Source of the DNA: DUSC01 sp964371125
GTDB lineage: Bacteria; Pseudomonadota; Alphaproteobacteria; Rhizobiales; Rhizobiaceae
Assembly (NCBI GenBank): GCA_964371125.1
Contig: CAYJMY010000049.1
Location: 1 to 26,051, forward strand
DNA length: 26,051 nt
Reading direction: 5' to 3'
Shown here: positions 8,083-15,404 of the stretch, one piece after another
Layout of the letters: every line of letters starts with the position of its first letter
How positions within the stretch are numbered: the stretch's first letter is position 1
Notes under the pieces: generated by a model
Told to the model about the DNA's origin: nothing
The model's input: only the letters and a program-made list of their open reading frames with translations
Database searches by the model: none
Made by a program: the position numbers and the translations under genes

Positions 8083-8128
8083 TGTCAACGGTGTTGAATG
8101 TGACAGGCGCGGACGGTTAAGTCGCCGC

Positions 8129-8596
8129 GTGGCGAGAGAAAGCGAACGGAAATTCCTTGTGGCGCACGACGCGTGGCGCGCCGGCGTCGGCGAAGCCGTG
8201 GCCATGATCCAGTTCTACGTCTTCGCCGAGCCGGACCGCTCGGCGCGCGTGCGCATCCGCGGCGACGGCCACGCGGCGATCACGTTGAAGTTCGGCGACC
8301 ACGGCCGCCATCGCGAGGAGTTCGAGTATCCCGTGCCGCTCGCGGATGCCGAGGAGATGCGCGCCTGGGCCGCCGGCCGCGTCATCGAGAAGACCCGCCA
8401 TCATGTGCCCTGGCGTAGCTACGTCTACGAGGTCGACGTTTTTGAAGGCGACCTCGCCGGGCTCGTCGTCGTCGAGCTGGAAACCGCCGACGAGGTCGCC
8501 GACGCCGACCTGCCGCCTTGGCTCGGCCGCGAGATCACCGGCGAGAGCGCCTACTACAATTCGAGCCTCGCGCTCTACGGGAAGCCGCGGGCATGA
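8129..8596 (+). CDS. CYTH-domain protein (inorganic triphosphatase/adenylate cyclase fold)
   Basis: This 155-residue protein has the CYTH tunnel fold signature ESERKFLV (ExExK) at its N-terminus. Further charged strands follow: ARVRIRGDGHAAITLKFG, EFEYPV, and YVYEVDVFEGDLAGLVVVELE. Small CYTH proteins of this size (YgiF-N/NE1496-like) hydrolyse inorganic triphosphate with Mg2+. The start is taken as GTG 8129 because the family begins a few residues before ExExK; no strong ribosome binding site is visible, and the frame stays open upstream to a TTG at 8075. Its stop overlaps the start of the CHAD gene (ATGA), a pairing known from polyphosphate-linked CYTH-CHAD proteins. Confidence 0.9.
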   Translation: MARESERKFLVAHDAWRAGVGEAVAMIQFYVFAEPDRSARVRIRGDGHAAITLKFGDHGRHREEFEYPVPLADAEEMRAWAAGRVIEKTRHHVPWRSYVYEVDVFEGDLAGLVVVELETADEVADADLPPWLGREITGESAYYNSSLALYGKPRA

Positions 8597-9510
8597 GTTA
8601 CAGGATCCGCCCCGACCGACCGTTCGCCGTCGAGGTCCGCCACATCGGCTCGGAACTGGTCGACGGCGTCATGTCCGACCTCGATCTCGCCCGCCGCAAG
8701 CCGGAGGAGGGATTTCACCGCTGTCGCCGCAGGATCAAGCGGCTTCGCGCGCTGATCCGCCTGGTGCGCACCGCCGACCCCGCTTACTGGAAGGCCGAGG
8801 ACGGGCGCTGGCGCGATCTCGCGCGCAGCATCGCCGGCGCCCGCGAGGCCGCGGCGCTGGTCGAGACGCTCGACCGCGTCGTCGCCGACTTCCCCGACGA
8901 GACGAATGGCGCCGCATTCGCCGAGCTGCGCGCGGCGCTGGTGGCCCGCCACGACCGCATCGCCGGCGAGACGTCCGGCATCGATTCGGTCATCGGCGCG
9001 GCGGTGTGGACAGCAGAAGGCGGCCGCGCCGCGCTTGCCACCGCCAACCTGCCGGACGACCCCGGCGAGGCAGCCGACCTGCTCGCCGAGGGTGCCGGTC
9101 GCGTCGTGCGCCGCGCCGCAAAGGCGCTGAAGCGGGCGCGCCGCTCGGGCAAGACCGAAGACTTCCACGAACTGCGCAAGTGCGTGAAGGCCCATACCAT
9201 GCATGTCGAGCTCCTGCGCGCCTACTGGCCGCCCCCGGTCAAGGCGCGGCTAAAGGTGCTCGACGCGCTCGGCGAGCGCCTCGGCGAGCTGAACGACGCC
9301 CTGGTCATGCGGCTGCTTGCCGCATCCGACCATTCCGTGTTCGGCGCCGACGACACGCGGGATTTGCTCGTGCGGCTTCTCAAGCGTACGGAAAAGACAC
9401 TGCGCCGCCGCTGCCTCGACGATGCCGAGGCCGCGTTCGATCCCGTCCCCCGCAGGATCGGCCGCAAGGTCGCCGGCCGCTATCGCGACGACGTGGCGTC
9501 CGCGGACTGA
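8593..9510 (+). CDS. CHAD-domain protein
   Basis: This 305-residue all-alpha protein has the CHAD pattern of conserved His and many Arg/Lys on helices. Examples are HRCRRRIKRLRALIRLVR near residues 39-57, EDFHELRKCVKAHTMHVELL near 192-212, and LGELNDALVMRLL. CHAD domains bind inorganic polyphosphate through this basic surface and often accompany CYTH enzymes, as here (ATGA overlap). The start at ATG 8593 is set by the overlap; in-frame upstream codons would lie inside the CYTH gene. Role: probably recruits the complex to polyphosphate granules or modulates the CYTH triphosphatase (inferred). Confidence 0.92.
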   Translation: MSYRIRPDRPFAVEVRHIGSELVDGVMSDLDLARRKPEEGFHRCRRRIKRLRALIRLVRTADPAYWKAEDGRWRDLARSIAGAREAAALVETLDRVVADFPDETNGAAFAELRAALVARHDRIAGETSGIDSVIGAAVWTAEGGRAALATANLPDDPGEAADLLAEGAGRVVRRAAKALKRARRSGKTEDFHELRKCVKAHTMHVELLRAYWPPPVKARLKVLDALGERLGELNDALVMRLLAASDHSVFGADDTRDLLVRLLKRTEKTLRRRCLDDAEAAFDPVPRRIGRKVAGRYRDDVASAD

Positions 9511-9586
9511 CGTTTCCTCGGCCTTCACCTTTGCCGGCTCCCAGTCCATAGTCGCGGCCTCACGAGCGGGAGGCGTGTGGACGGCG

Positions 9587-10396
9587 ATGAGCGCGGAGCG
9601 CGAAACCTTTCTTGACCGGTTCGGGCGATTCCTCGCGAACCGCCTGGAATCCTCGTCCTCCGGCTACGAGCCGTATACGCCGTCCGATCCCGACACGCTG
9701 CGCCGCACGCTCGAGCCCGGCGACATCCTGCTCATCGAGGGCAACCAGAAGATATCCGCGGCGATCAAGTATCTCACCCAGTCGACCTGGTCGCATTCCG
9801 CACTCTATGTCGGCGACGCCCTGCCCGAGCCGACCGACGGCGGCGAGCGCCCGCGCCTCATCGAGGTCAATCTCGGCGACGGCTGCATCGGCGTACCTTT
9901 GAGCAAGTACCGCACCTACAACACCCGCATCTGCCGTGCCAGCGGGCTCACTCCGGAGGACCGCAGCAAGATCGTCTCCTTCATGGTCGAGCGCATCGGC
10001 CTGCGCTACGATCTGAAGAACATCTTCGACATGCTGCGCTACTTCTTCCCGACGCCACCGGTGCCGGTGCGCTGGCGCCGGCGCATGATCGCCTTCGGCT
10101 CGGGCGACCCGACGCGGGCCATCTGCTCGACGCTGATTGCCCAGGCCTACGCCACGGTGCGCTACCCGATCCTGCCCGAGATGACGCGCGCGCCCGGCCG
10201 CGCTTCGGCGCAGTCGCATTATTCGCGCGAGGAGATCCTGCATATCCGCCATCACTCGCTCTACACGCCGCGCGACTTCGACCTCTCGCCCTATTTCCGC
10301 ATCGTCAAGCCGACGCTCGAATACGGCTTCGACTACCGCAGCATCTCTTGGGCGGAGGACGGCGGCGGCACCCGGCGCGTCCGCGCCGCGGAGTAG
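9587..10396 (+). CDS. YiiX/YaeF-type permuted papain-like amidase/peptidase
   Basis: This 269-residue protein has the permuted NlpC/P60-like (YaeF/YiiX, C92) arrangement in which the catalytic His precedes the Cys. The start of the domain is LEPGDILLIEGNQKISAAI, then the His in TWSHSALYVG, an acidic residue in LIEVNLGDG, and the Cys in RAICSTLIAQAYA. Such enzymes are proposed to cleave or form amide or thioester bonds of lipids or cell-wall components. There is no signal peptide, so it may act in the cytoplasm or on the inner membrane face. ATG 9587 follows the CHAD stop by 76 nt, so co-transcription with CYTH-CHAD is likely. The upstream in-frame extension reads through the CHAD gene and is not real. 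The substrate is unknown. Confidence 0.87.
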   Translation: MSAERETFLDRFGRFLANRLESSSSGYEPYTPSDPDTLRRTLEPGDILLIEGNQKISAAIKYLTQSTWSHSALYVGDALPEPTDGGERPRLIEVNLGDGCIGVPLSKYRTYNTRICRASGLTPEDRSKIVSFMVERIGLRYDLKNIFDMLRYFFPTPPVPVRWRRRMIAFGSGDPTRAICSTLIAQAYATVRYPILPEMTRAPGRASAQSHYSREEILHIRHHSLYTPRDFDLSPYFRIVKPTLEYGFDYRSISWAEDGGGTRRVRAAE

Positions 10397-10421
10397 GGCG
10401 CCCCGTTCCCGAGGCCGCGCC

Positions 10422-11336
10422 TCAGCTGCCGCCGGCTTGTGGCACGGCGCGTAGCTTGTCGGGATTGCGCACCACGTAGATCGCCGCGATCGCGCCGGCC
10501 CGGTCGACGGAGAACGCCATCGTGTGGTCGATGCGCCCGTCGACCCGTACGATCAGCCCCGGCCCGCCGTTGATCGCCGCCGGCGCGATTGCGACGGCCA
10601 TGTCCGCCGTGGGCTTGCGCGCCCGGGCGCGCAGGCAGCGCGCCCCCTTGTCGGCGCCGCGCCCCCCGGTGAGCGCAGCGGGGACCTTGCCGCCGCCGTC
10701 CGCGACGAAGTCGACGTCCTCGGCGAGAAGCCGCTTCAGCGGTCCGACGTCGCCGGTCCGCGCCGCTTCGGTGAAGCTGGCGACGAAGCGCGCCACGTCC
10801 GCCTCGCTCGGCTGGAAGCGGGCGCTGCCTTGCCTCAGCGAGCGCCGCGCCCGCGAGGCCATCTGCCGGCAGGCGGCGGGCGAGCGCTTCAGCGTCTCGG
10901 CCACTTCCTCGAAACTCAGTTCGTAGAGGTCGTGCAGGAACAGCGACGCCCGCTCGAGCGGCGACAGACGCTCGAGCGCCCGCATGACGCCGAACGAGAT
11001 GTCCAGCGCAGCGTCGTTCGTTTCGGGTTCGACGGCGCTGGCCGCCTCGATCAGCGGCTCCGGCAGCCACGGCCCGACATAACGCTCGCGCCGCGCCTGC
11101 GCAGCCTTCAGCCGGTCGAGACACAGGTTGGTGACGATGCGCGACAGATAACGGCCGGCATGCCCGGCCTCGTCGGCGGCGGCGAAGCGCAGCCAGGCGT
11201 CCTGCACGGCGTCCTCGGCCTCGCTGACGGAGCCGAGATAGCGGTAGGCAAGCCGCAGCAGCCGCTTGCGCTCGCCGAGGAACGCCGCCAGCCGTTCTTG
11301 CTCGCCTTCGTTGGTCCCGGCCGCGCCTTCAGGCAT
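10422..11336 (-). CDS. ECF41-group sigma factor with SnoaL-like C-terminal extension
   Basis: A 304-residue sigma factor. Region 2 covers about residues 14-80 (RLAYRYLGSVSEAEDAVQDAWLRF) and region 4 about 112-170 (LERLSPLERASLFLHDLYELSFEEVAETL). A 130-residue SnoaL-like domain follows. The three hallmark motifs of ECF41 are present: WLPEPL at 90-95 in the linker, DGGGK at 213-217 and NPDKL at 291-295. In this group the C-terminal extension replaces an anti-sigma factor by controlling activity in cis. Its start overlaps the upstream CMD gene by 8 nt, so the two are coupled. An ECF41-type promoter heads the operon at 12304-12330, which predicts autoregulation. Confidence 0.96.
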   Translation of the reverse strand: MPEGAAGTNEGEQERLAAFLGERKRLLRLAYRYLGSVSEAEDAVQDAWLRFAAADEAGHAGRYLSRIVTNLCLDRLKAAQARRERYVGPWLPEPLIEAASAVEPETNDAALDISFGVMRALERLSPLERASLFLHDLYELSFEEVAETLKRSPAACRQMASRARRSLRQGSARFQPSEADVARFVASFTEAARTGDVGPLKRLLAEDVDFVADGGGKVPAALTGGRGADKGARCLRARARKPTADMAVAIAPAAINGGPGLIVRVDGRIDHTMAFSVDRAGAIAAIYVVRNPDKLRAVPQAGGS

Positions 11337-11892
11337 GGACCGTCTCCCTCCGCTCCCTTCGCTCGAGCTCCGCCGCGAGGCTCGCGATCACCGGCCGGCA
11401 GGCCAGGCCATGGCCGAGCCCGCGCTTGAGCATCGGATAGAACAGGCCGGACACGACGGCGGCCGCCAGTCCGGCGACGCCGCGGCGGCCCCATATGGTT
11501 TCGCATTCGGCCAGGAGGTCGGCAAGATCGGCGCCGTTCGTTACGACGGCGTTGGCATAGCGCGCGGCGAGCGCCATGCCGTCCGGCGCCTCGTCGGCGC
11601 GGCCGGTCAGGATCCTGGCGAGGTCGGCCCGGTCGACGCCGGCCTCCGTTCCCATCGCCAACGCCAGTTCCAGGCACGGGCCACAGTCGGCCGACTTCGC
11701 CGCGACCGCCTTGGCAGCATAGTAGGGCGCCGGCGGCAGGCCGAAATGATGGCCGGTGAAGGCCGAGACCATTGCGAGCTTCGCTGCGCCGCCGGGATCG
11801 AGGTCGGCGAGCTCCGTCAGGTAGGAGGTGTCGTAGTCGTAACGCGCGCCGAAGGCGGCGAGCCGGCGCTTTAGCACGGAAGCAAGCATCAT
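11329..11892 (-). CDS. Carboxymuconolactone decarboxylase (CMD)/AhpD-like protein, ECF41 partner
   Basis: This 187-residue all-helical protein has the AhpD/CMD redox motif CGPC at residues 70-73 in the setting AKSADCGPCLELALAMG. ECF41 sigma factors are nearly always encoded beside a carboxymuconolactone decarboxylase, oxidoreductase or epimerase (COE); this is the CMD version and supports the sigma factor call. The start may be ATG 11892 or the directly following ATG 11889; the first overlaps the stop of the preceding membrane protein gene. The Cys pair suggests a peroxidase/disulfide function rather than decarboxylation (inferred). The true substrate is unknown. Confidence 0.88.
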   Translation of the reverse strand: MMLASVLKRRLAAFGARYDYDTSYLTELADLDPGGAAKLAMVSAFTGHHFGLPPAPYYAAKAVAAKSADCGPCLELALAMGTEAGVDRADLARILTGRADEAPDGMALAARYANAVVTNGADLADLLAECETIWGRRGVAGLAAAVVSGLFYPMLKRGLGHGLACRPVIASLAAELERRERRETVHA

Positions 11893-12272
11893 GCGGTCCT
11901 CCCCTCGAGCGGCCGTCGCCTCAGGAAGACGAGCGGCAGGAAGCCGGGGACGAGGATCAGCAGCGTATCGCGCAGCGCCGTCGCCGCTGTCGCGCCGTGC
12001 TCGAGCAGTTCGACGAGGTGGATGCCGGCATGGCCGCCGAGGAAGATCGCCGGCGCCACCAGAACGGCAGCGGGAGCCTCGGCGCGGGTCGCGGCGACGA
12101 GCGCGGCGGCGGAAGCGATGAAGGCCAGCCCGATGTCGCGGATGAAGTGCAGGTTCGCCGGCCCGGTCTCGGTCACGTCGGGCGCGAAGGCATACCACGC
12201 CTCCGGAGCGAAGAGCATGAAGATACCGCCGGCGCCGTGCCAGGCGGCAAGGATGATGAGGATCGTTCGCAT
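11889..12272 (-). CDS. Small four-helix membrane protein, first gene of the ECF41 operon
   Basis: The 127-residue product is almost entirely hydrophobic, with about four membrane segments: MRTILIILAAWHGAGGIFML, LHFIRDIGLAFIASAAALV, a segment around VLVAPAIFLGGHAGIHLVEL, and LRDTLLILVPGFLPLVFL. It has several His residues at segment ends (WHG, LHF, GGHAGIH). I do not recognise the family with certainty; it resembles small DoxX/DUF4345-like proteins in size and shape. Its stop overlaps the CMD start, and the ECF41 promoter lies 32-58 nt before its ATG, so it is the first gene of the transcript. ATG 12272 was chosen because the longer frame reads into the promoter. Confidence 0.8.
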   Translation of the reverse strand: MRTILIILAAWHGAGGIFMLFAPEAWYAFAPDVTETGPANLHFIRDIGLAFIASAAALVAATRAEAPAAVLVAPAIFLGGHAGIHLVELLEHGATAATALRDTLLILVPGFLPLVFLRRRPLEGRTA

Positions 12273-12303
12273 GGGTCGTGTCTCTCTCGTTGGACACTCC
12301 CAT

Positions 12304-12330
12304 GACGAGACGGCCACGATCCGTGTGACA
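12304..12330 (-). promoter_or_regulatory. ECF41 target promoter (TGTCACA-N16-CGTC)
   Basis: Read leftward, TGTCACA (12330-12324) is followed after exactly 16 nt by CGTC (12307-12304). This is the -35/-10 pair described for ECF41 sigma factors. It precedes the membrane protein-CMD-ECF41 operon and fits self-activation by the sigma factor encoded at its end. Confidence 0.83.
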
Positions 12331-12408
12331 TGCTGGACCGCTTTTTTTCGCCTCCTTGCGCCGGCGGACCGCCCGGCTGGCCGGGGAGTGGTACGCCGCG
12401 GCCCGGCC

Positions 12409-13551
12409 TCAGTCCGCCGGCGCGATCCTGAGGATGGCGCCCTCGCTCTCGTCGGTAGCCACATAGATGGTGCCGTCGGGTCCCTCGGCCACGTCGCGGA
12501 TGCGTAGGCCGAGGCTCTCCAGCAGCCGCTCCTCGCCGCCGACCGTGTCGCCCTCGACGTCGAGCCTGACCAGCGCCGTCGAAGCGAGCCCGCCGACGAA
12601 CAGGTCGCCCTTCCACTCCGGGAAGGCCGCGCCGTCGTAGAAGATCATGCCCGAGGGCGCGATCACCGGCGTCCAGCTATGGATGGCGTCGACCATGCCT
12701 TCCTTCGTCTTCACGCCCTCGCCGATGGTCGTGCCGCTGTAGTTGACGCCGAGGGTCACCACCGGCCAGCCATAGTTCGCACCCGGGCGGACGATGTTGA
12801 GCTCGTCGCCGCCGCGCGGTCCGTGCTCTATCTCCCAGAGCTCGCCGCTCAGCGGGTTGATCGCCGCGGCCTGCACGTTGCGCACGCCGTAGGCGTAGAT
12901 CTCCGGCCGCGCGTCGGCCTTCCCGACGAACGGGTTGTCCTCTGGCACGCTGCCGTCGGGATTGATGCGCACGATCTTGCCGAGATGCGAGGCGAGGTCC
13001 TGCGCCTGCACGCGGAACCGCTCCTGCGAGCGTTCGCCGAGCGTCACGTAGAGGTGCCCGTCGCGGTCGAACACCAGCCGCGAGCCGAAGTGCTGGAGGC
13101 TGTCGACCTTCGGCAACTGCCGGAAGATCACGGCGACGTGTTCCAGCGCCGTGGCGTCGTCGCTGAGCCGCCCGCGGGCCACGGCCGTGCCGTTGCCGCC
13201 CTCGCCGCGTTCGGCGTAGCTGAGGTAGACCAGCCGGTTCGCGGCGAAGGCCGGATCGATTGTCACGTCGAGCAGGCCGCCCTGGCCGCGCGCATCGACT
13301 TCGGGCACGCCGGAAATCGGCTCCGAGAGGCCGCCGTCCGGACCAACCATCCTGAGCGAACCGGGCCGCTCCGTCACCAGCATGCCGCCGTCGGGCAGGA
13401 AGGCGATCGCCCAGGGATGGACGAGGCCTTCGGCAACGGTCGTCACGCGGATCGCCGGTCCTCTTGTCGCGAAGGTCTCGTCGAGCGCCGCGGCGGGCGC
13501 GGCCGCCGTCAGCACCCCAGCGGCGGCTAGTGTCAGGGCGAGGCGGTTCAT
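12409..13551 (-). CDS. PQQ-type soluble aldose/sorbosone dehydrogenase (YliI-like), periplasmic
   Basis: This 380-residue protein has a Sec signal peptide (MNRLALTLAAAGVLTAAAPAAA, cleavage near residue 22-23) and a six-bladed beta-propeller of the GSDH/YliI family. Family motifs are VHPWAIAFLPDGGMLVTERPG near the N-terminus, GLLDVTIDP, SRLVFDRDGHLYVTLGER, YAYGVRNVQ, WEIEHGPRGGDELN, and WTPVIAPSGMIFY. The pattern fits PQQ- and Ca2+-binding periplasmic sugar dehydrogenases. ATG 13551 begins the signal peptide; the in-frame upstream ATG 13647 adds a basic extension and is rejected. No pqq genes are in view, so cofactor supply is unknown. It stands alone. Confidence 0.94.
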   Translation of the reverse strand: MNRLALTLAAAGVLTAAAPAAALDETFATRGPAIRVTTVAEGLVHPWAIAFLPDGGMLVTERPGSLRMVGPDGGLSEPISGVPEVDARGQGGLLDVTIDPAFAANRLVYLSYAERGEGGNGTAVARGRLSDDATALEHVAVIFRQLPKVDSLQHFGSRLVFDRDGHLYVTLGERSQERFRVQAQDLASHLGKIVRINPDGSVPEDNPFVGKADARPEIYAYGVRNVQAAAINPLSGELWEIEHGPRGGDELNIVRPGANYGWPVVTLGVNYSGTTIGEGVKTKEGMVDAIHSWTPVIAPSGMIFYDGAAFPEWKGDLFVGGLASTALVRLDVEGDTVGGEERLLESLGLRIRDVAEGPDGTIYVATDESEGAILRIAPAD

Positions 13552-13687
13552 GGCAGGCTCCCGGGGCTGGCGTCGCCGGGCAACAATTGATGCACCCGGC
13601 CTTCGCCGCATCAAACCACGAAAGCCCGATGCGTTCCGCAGCCTCACGCTCAGTTGACCGGCGGAGACGATGATCCGCTGCCGCGCC

Positions 13688-14023
13688 CTACCTGCCGAGG
13701 CTCGGGCCGAGCGTGATCATGCCGACGGCGATCACGGCGAGCGCCACGCCGCCGGTCTGCACGGTCGTCAGCCTCTCGCCGAACCAGGTCAGCGCGATGA
13801 CGTTGACGGCGACGAGTTGGATCACCGCCGAGAGGCTGAAGGCCGATGCCATGCCGAAATCGCGCACCAGCCTGAGCATGATCAGGTTGCCTGCCGTGTA
13901 GAGCGCCAGCGTCAGCACCAGTTTGGCCCAGCCGGGGTTCAGCGCCCAGGATTTAGCGACCATGGCGGCGGCGAGGTAGATCACGGTCGACGCCGCGAGC
14001 TGCAGCAGGCCGGACAGGGTCAC
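13688..14023 (-). CDS. Small EamA/SMR-like membrane protein with four helices
   Basis: This 111-residue protein has four hydrophobic segments. Its C-terminal part, LTWFGERLTTVQTGGVALAVIAVGMITLG, is typical of the drug/metabolite transporter superfamily. It is the length of small multidrug resistance proteins, but the essential Glu of EmrE in the first helix is missing (the helix reads VIYLAAAMVAKSWA), so proton-coupled drug export of the EmrE type is unlikely. A role as half of an EamA-like transporter, or as an ArnE/F-like subunit, is possible. The start is GTG 14023 with GGGAGAG upstream. It stands between the sugar dehydrogenase and the bufferin operon with gaps of about 100 nt or more. 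Confidence 0.8.
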   Translation of the reverse strand: MTLSGLLQLAASTVIYLAAAMVAKSWALNPGWAKLVLTLALYTAGNLIMLRLVRDFGMASAFSLSAVIQLVAVNVIALTWFGERLTTVQTGGVALAVIAVGMITLGPSLGR

Positions 14024-14124
14024 GAAGCTCTCCCGAAGGCGCGGACGGCGCCTCCCGCCTTGTCCGGCAAAGCCTCCGGGGCGTCAATGGCCGCGGTGCG
14101 CCGTGGCCGTGGGCCAGCCGGCCA

Positions 14125-14640
14125 TCACCCGTTCCGGCGCATCAACAGCGCGTCGAGCGAAAGCCGTCCGCCGCCGAAGGTGGCCAGCGCCAGCGCCATC
14201 GCCGCCCAAGGCAGGTGGAAGTTTGCCCAGCCCTCCGGTACCGTGATCTGGATCACTGCCGTCATCGCCAGCAGACCCAGCGCCGACAGGCGGGTGAGCA
14301 GGCCGAAGACGAGCAGCACCGGCAGAACGATCTCGGCGATGCCCGCCGCATGGGCGGCAAAGATCGGGAACGGATACGGATACTCGCCGCCGAGGATATG
14401 CAGCCTGAACTCCTGTGCGAACAGGAACTCCGCGCCGCCGGAAAGCTGCAGGAAGCCATCCCACTTGGTCAGGCCCGATCGGTAGAACGGGATCGCCAGC
14501 GCGAAGCGCAGCACGAGAAGCGGCAGCCAATGCGGGATGGCGCCGAGAATGGCGTCGAAGCGTGCGAGCGGGGCGAGGAGGCCTTGCGCCGGCCTGCGGG
14601 CGTCGGCGGTGACCGACTTGTAAGGGTCCATGGTCGACAT
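14125..14640 (-). CDS. bufD: DoxX-family membrane protein of the bufferin operon (BufD-like)
   Basis: This 171-residue protein has four membrane segments with DoxX features: VLRFALAIPFYRSGLTKWDGF, FAAHAAGIAEIVLPVLLVFGLLTRLSALGLLAMTAVI in pieces, and a final segment around WAAMALALATFGGG. DoxX-like proteins are common last members of bufABCD operons. The gene follows bufC by 4 nt and is the last of the leftward operon driven from 16715-16740. ATG 14640 is used; ATG 14631 is an equally possible start. Its exact role in copper/bufferin handling is not known. Confidence 0.85.
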   Translation of the reverse strand: MSTMDPYKSVTADARRPAQGLLAPLARFDAILGAIPHWLPLLVLRFALAIPFYRSGLTKWDGFLQLSGGAEFLFAQEFRLHILGGEYPYPFPIFAAHAAGIAEIVLPVLLVFGLLTRLSALGLLAMTAVIQITVPEGWANFHLPWAAMALALATFGGGRLSLDALLMRRNG

Positions 14641-14644
14641 GATT

Positions 14645-15403
14645 CTATCCTTCCTCGTTCGCGGCGAAGGCGCCGAGTGTGACCAGCCCGACGAGGGCTG
14701 CGCCGAAGACGAACTTAGGTTGCCCGGCGAGCGCGGTTTCGGCGGCTTCGCCGAGCGTTGCGCCGTCGAGCACGGCGGCGGCGAAGACCGCGTCGGTCTC
14801 CGGAAGCACGTGTACGTTCACCGTGGCATCGGGTCTCGCGATGAGCATCGTCTCCGGCCGCCGGGCGACGACCGTGCCGACCGGATCTGTCTGGTGCGCC
14901 GCCCAAATCGATCCCGCCGGGTGAGCCGACGTCACGATGGCAGCGGCCGGATGTCTTGCCAGCCGTGTTTCGGCGAGGCGTTCCGGCGCGATTGCCGCCA
15001 GCGCTGCGACCGGCAGCACTCCGACGTCGGCGGCATGGTAGGCCCGGCTCCACGCCGCCTCGATGCGCGCCACGTCGGCGAGATAGACAAGGTGTCGCGC
15101 CGGCGCGAAACCGGCGACGAAGTCGGGAAAGCCATCGCCATATTCGAACATCAGCGGCGACGCCGGCTTGTTGTCCTGGACATAGACGCGCGCCATGCCG
15201 CGGAAGAACTCCTCGCCGACCAGGCGCCCCGTCACCGGGAAGCGCTGGGCAAGCGCGCCGGTCAGTCCGACATGGACGTTGTTGCGGTAGACGGCGAAGC
15301 GCGCCGCGTCGACGTCGCCGCGCGCCGTGGTGATGCCCGCCGGCAGCGGGTTCCGCGCGTCGATGAGCGCCGCGGCGAAGAGGTCGAGTGTCGCGAGGCC
15401 CAT
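14645..15403 (-). CDS. bufC: BufC/HvfC-type DUF2063 protein, partner of the MNIO enzyme
   Basis: This 252-residue protein has the N-terminal DUF2063 domain (FAVYRNNVHVGLTGALAQRFPVTGRLVGEEFF, then ARVYVQDNKPASPLMFEYGDGFPDFV) and a variable C-terminal part. DUF2063 proteins pair with DUF692 enzymes; they are thought to deliver or bind the precursor peptide during modification, much as MbnC does for MbnB. It begins one nucleotide after the bufB stop, so it is in the same operon. The family annotation as a DNA-binding domain protein is historical and not supported by this context. Confidence 0.92.
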   Translation of the reverse strand: MGLATLDLFAAALIDARNPLPAGITTARGDVDAARFAVYRNNVHVGLTGALAQRFPVTGRLVGEEFFRGMARVYVQDNKPASPLMFEYGDGFPDFVAGFAPARHLVYLADVARIEAAWSRAYHAADVGVLPVAALAAIAPERLAETRLARHPAAAIVTSAHPAGSIWAAHQTDPVGTVVARRPETMLIARPDATVNVHVLPETDAVFAAAVLDGATLGEAAETALAGQPKFVFGAALVGLVTLGAFAANEEG

Positions 15404-15404
15404 C

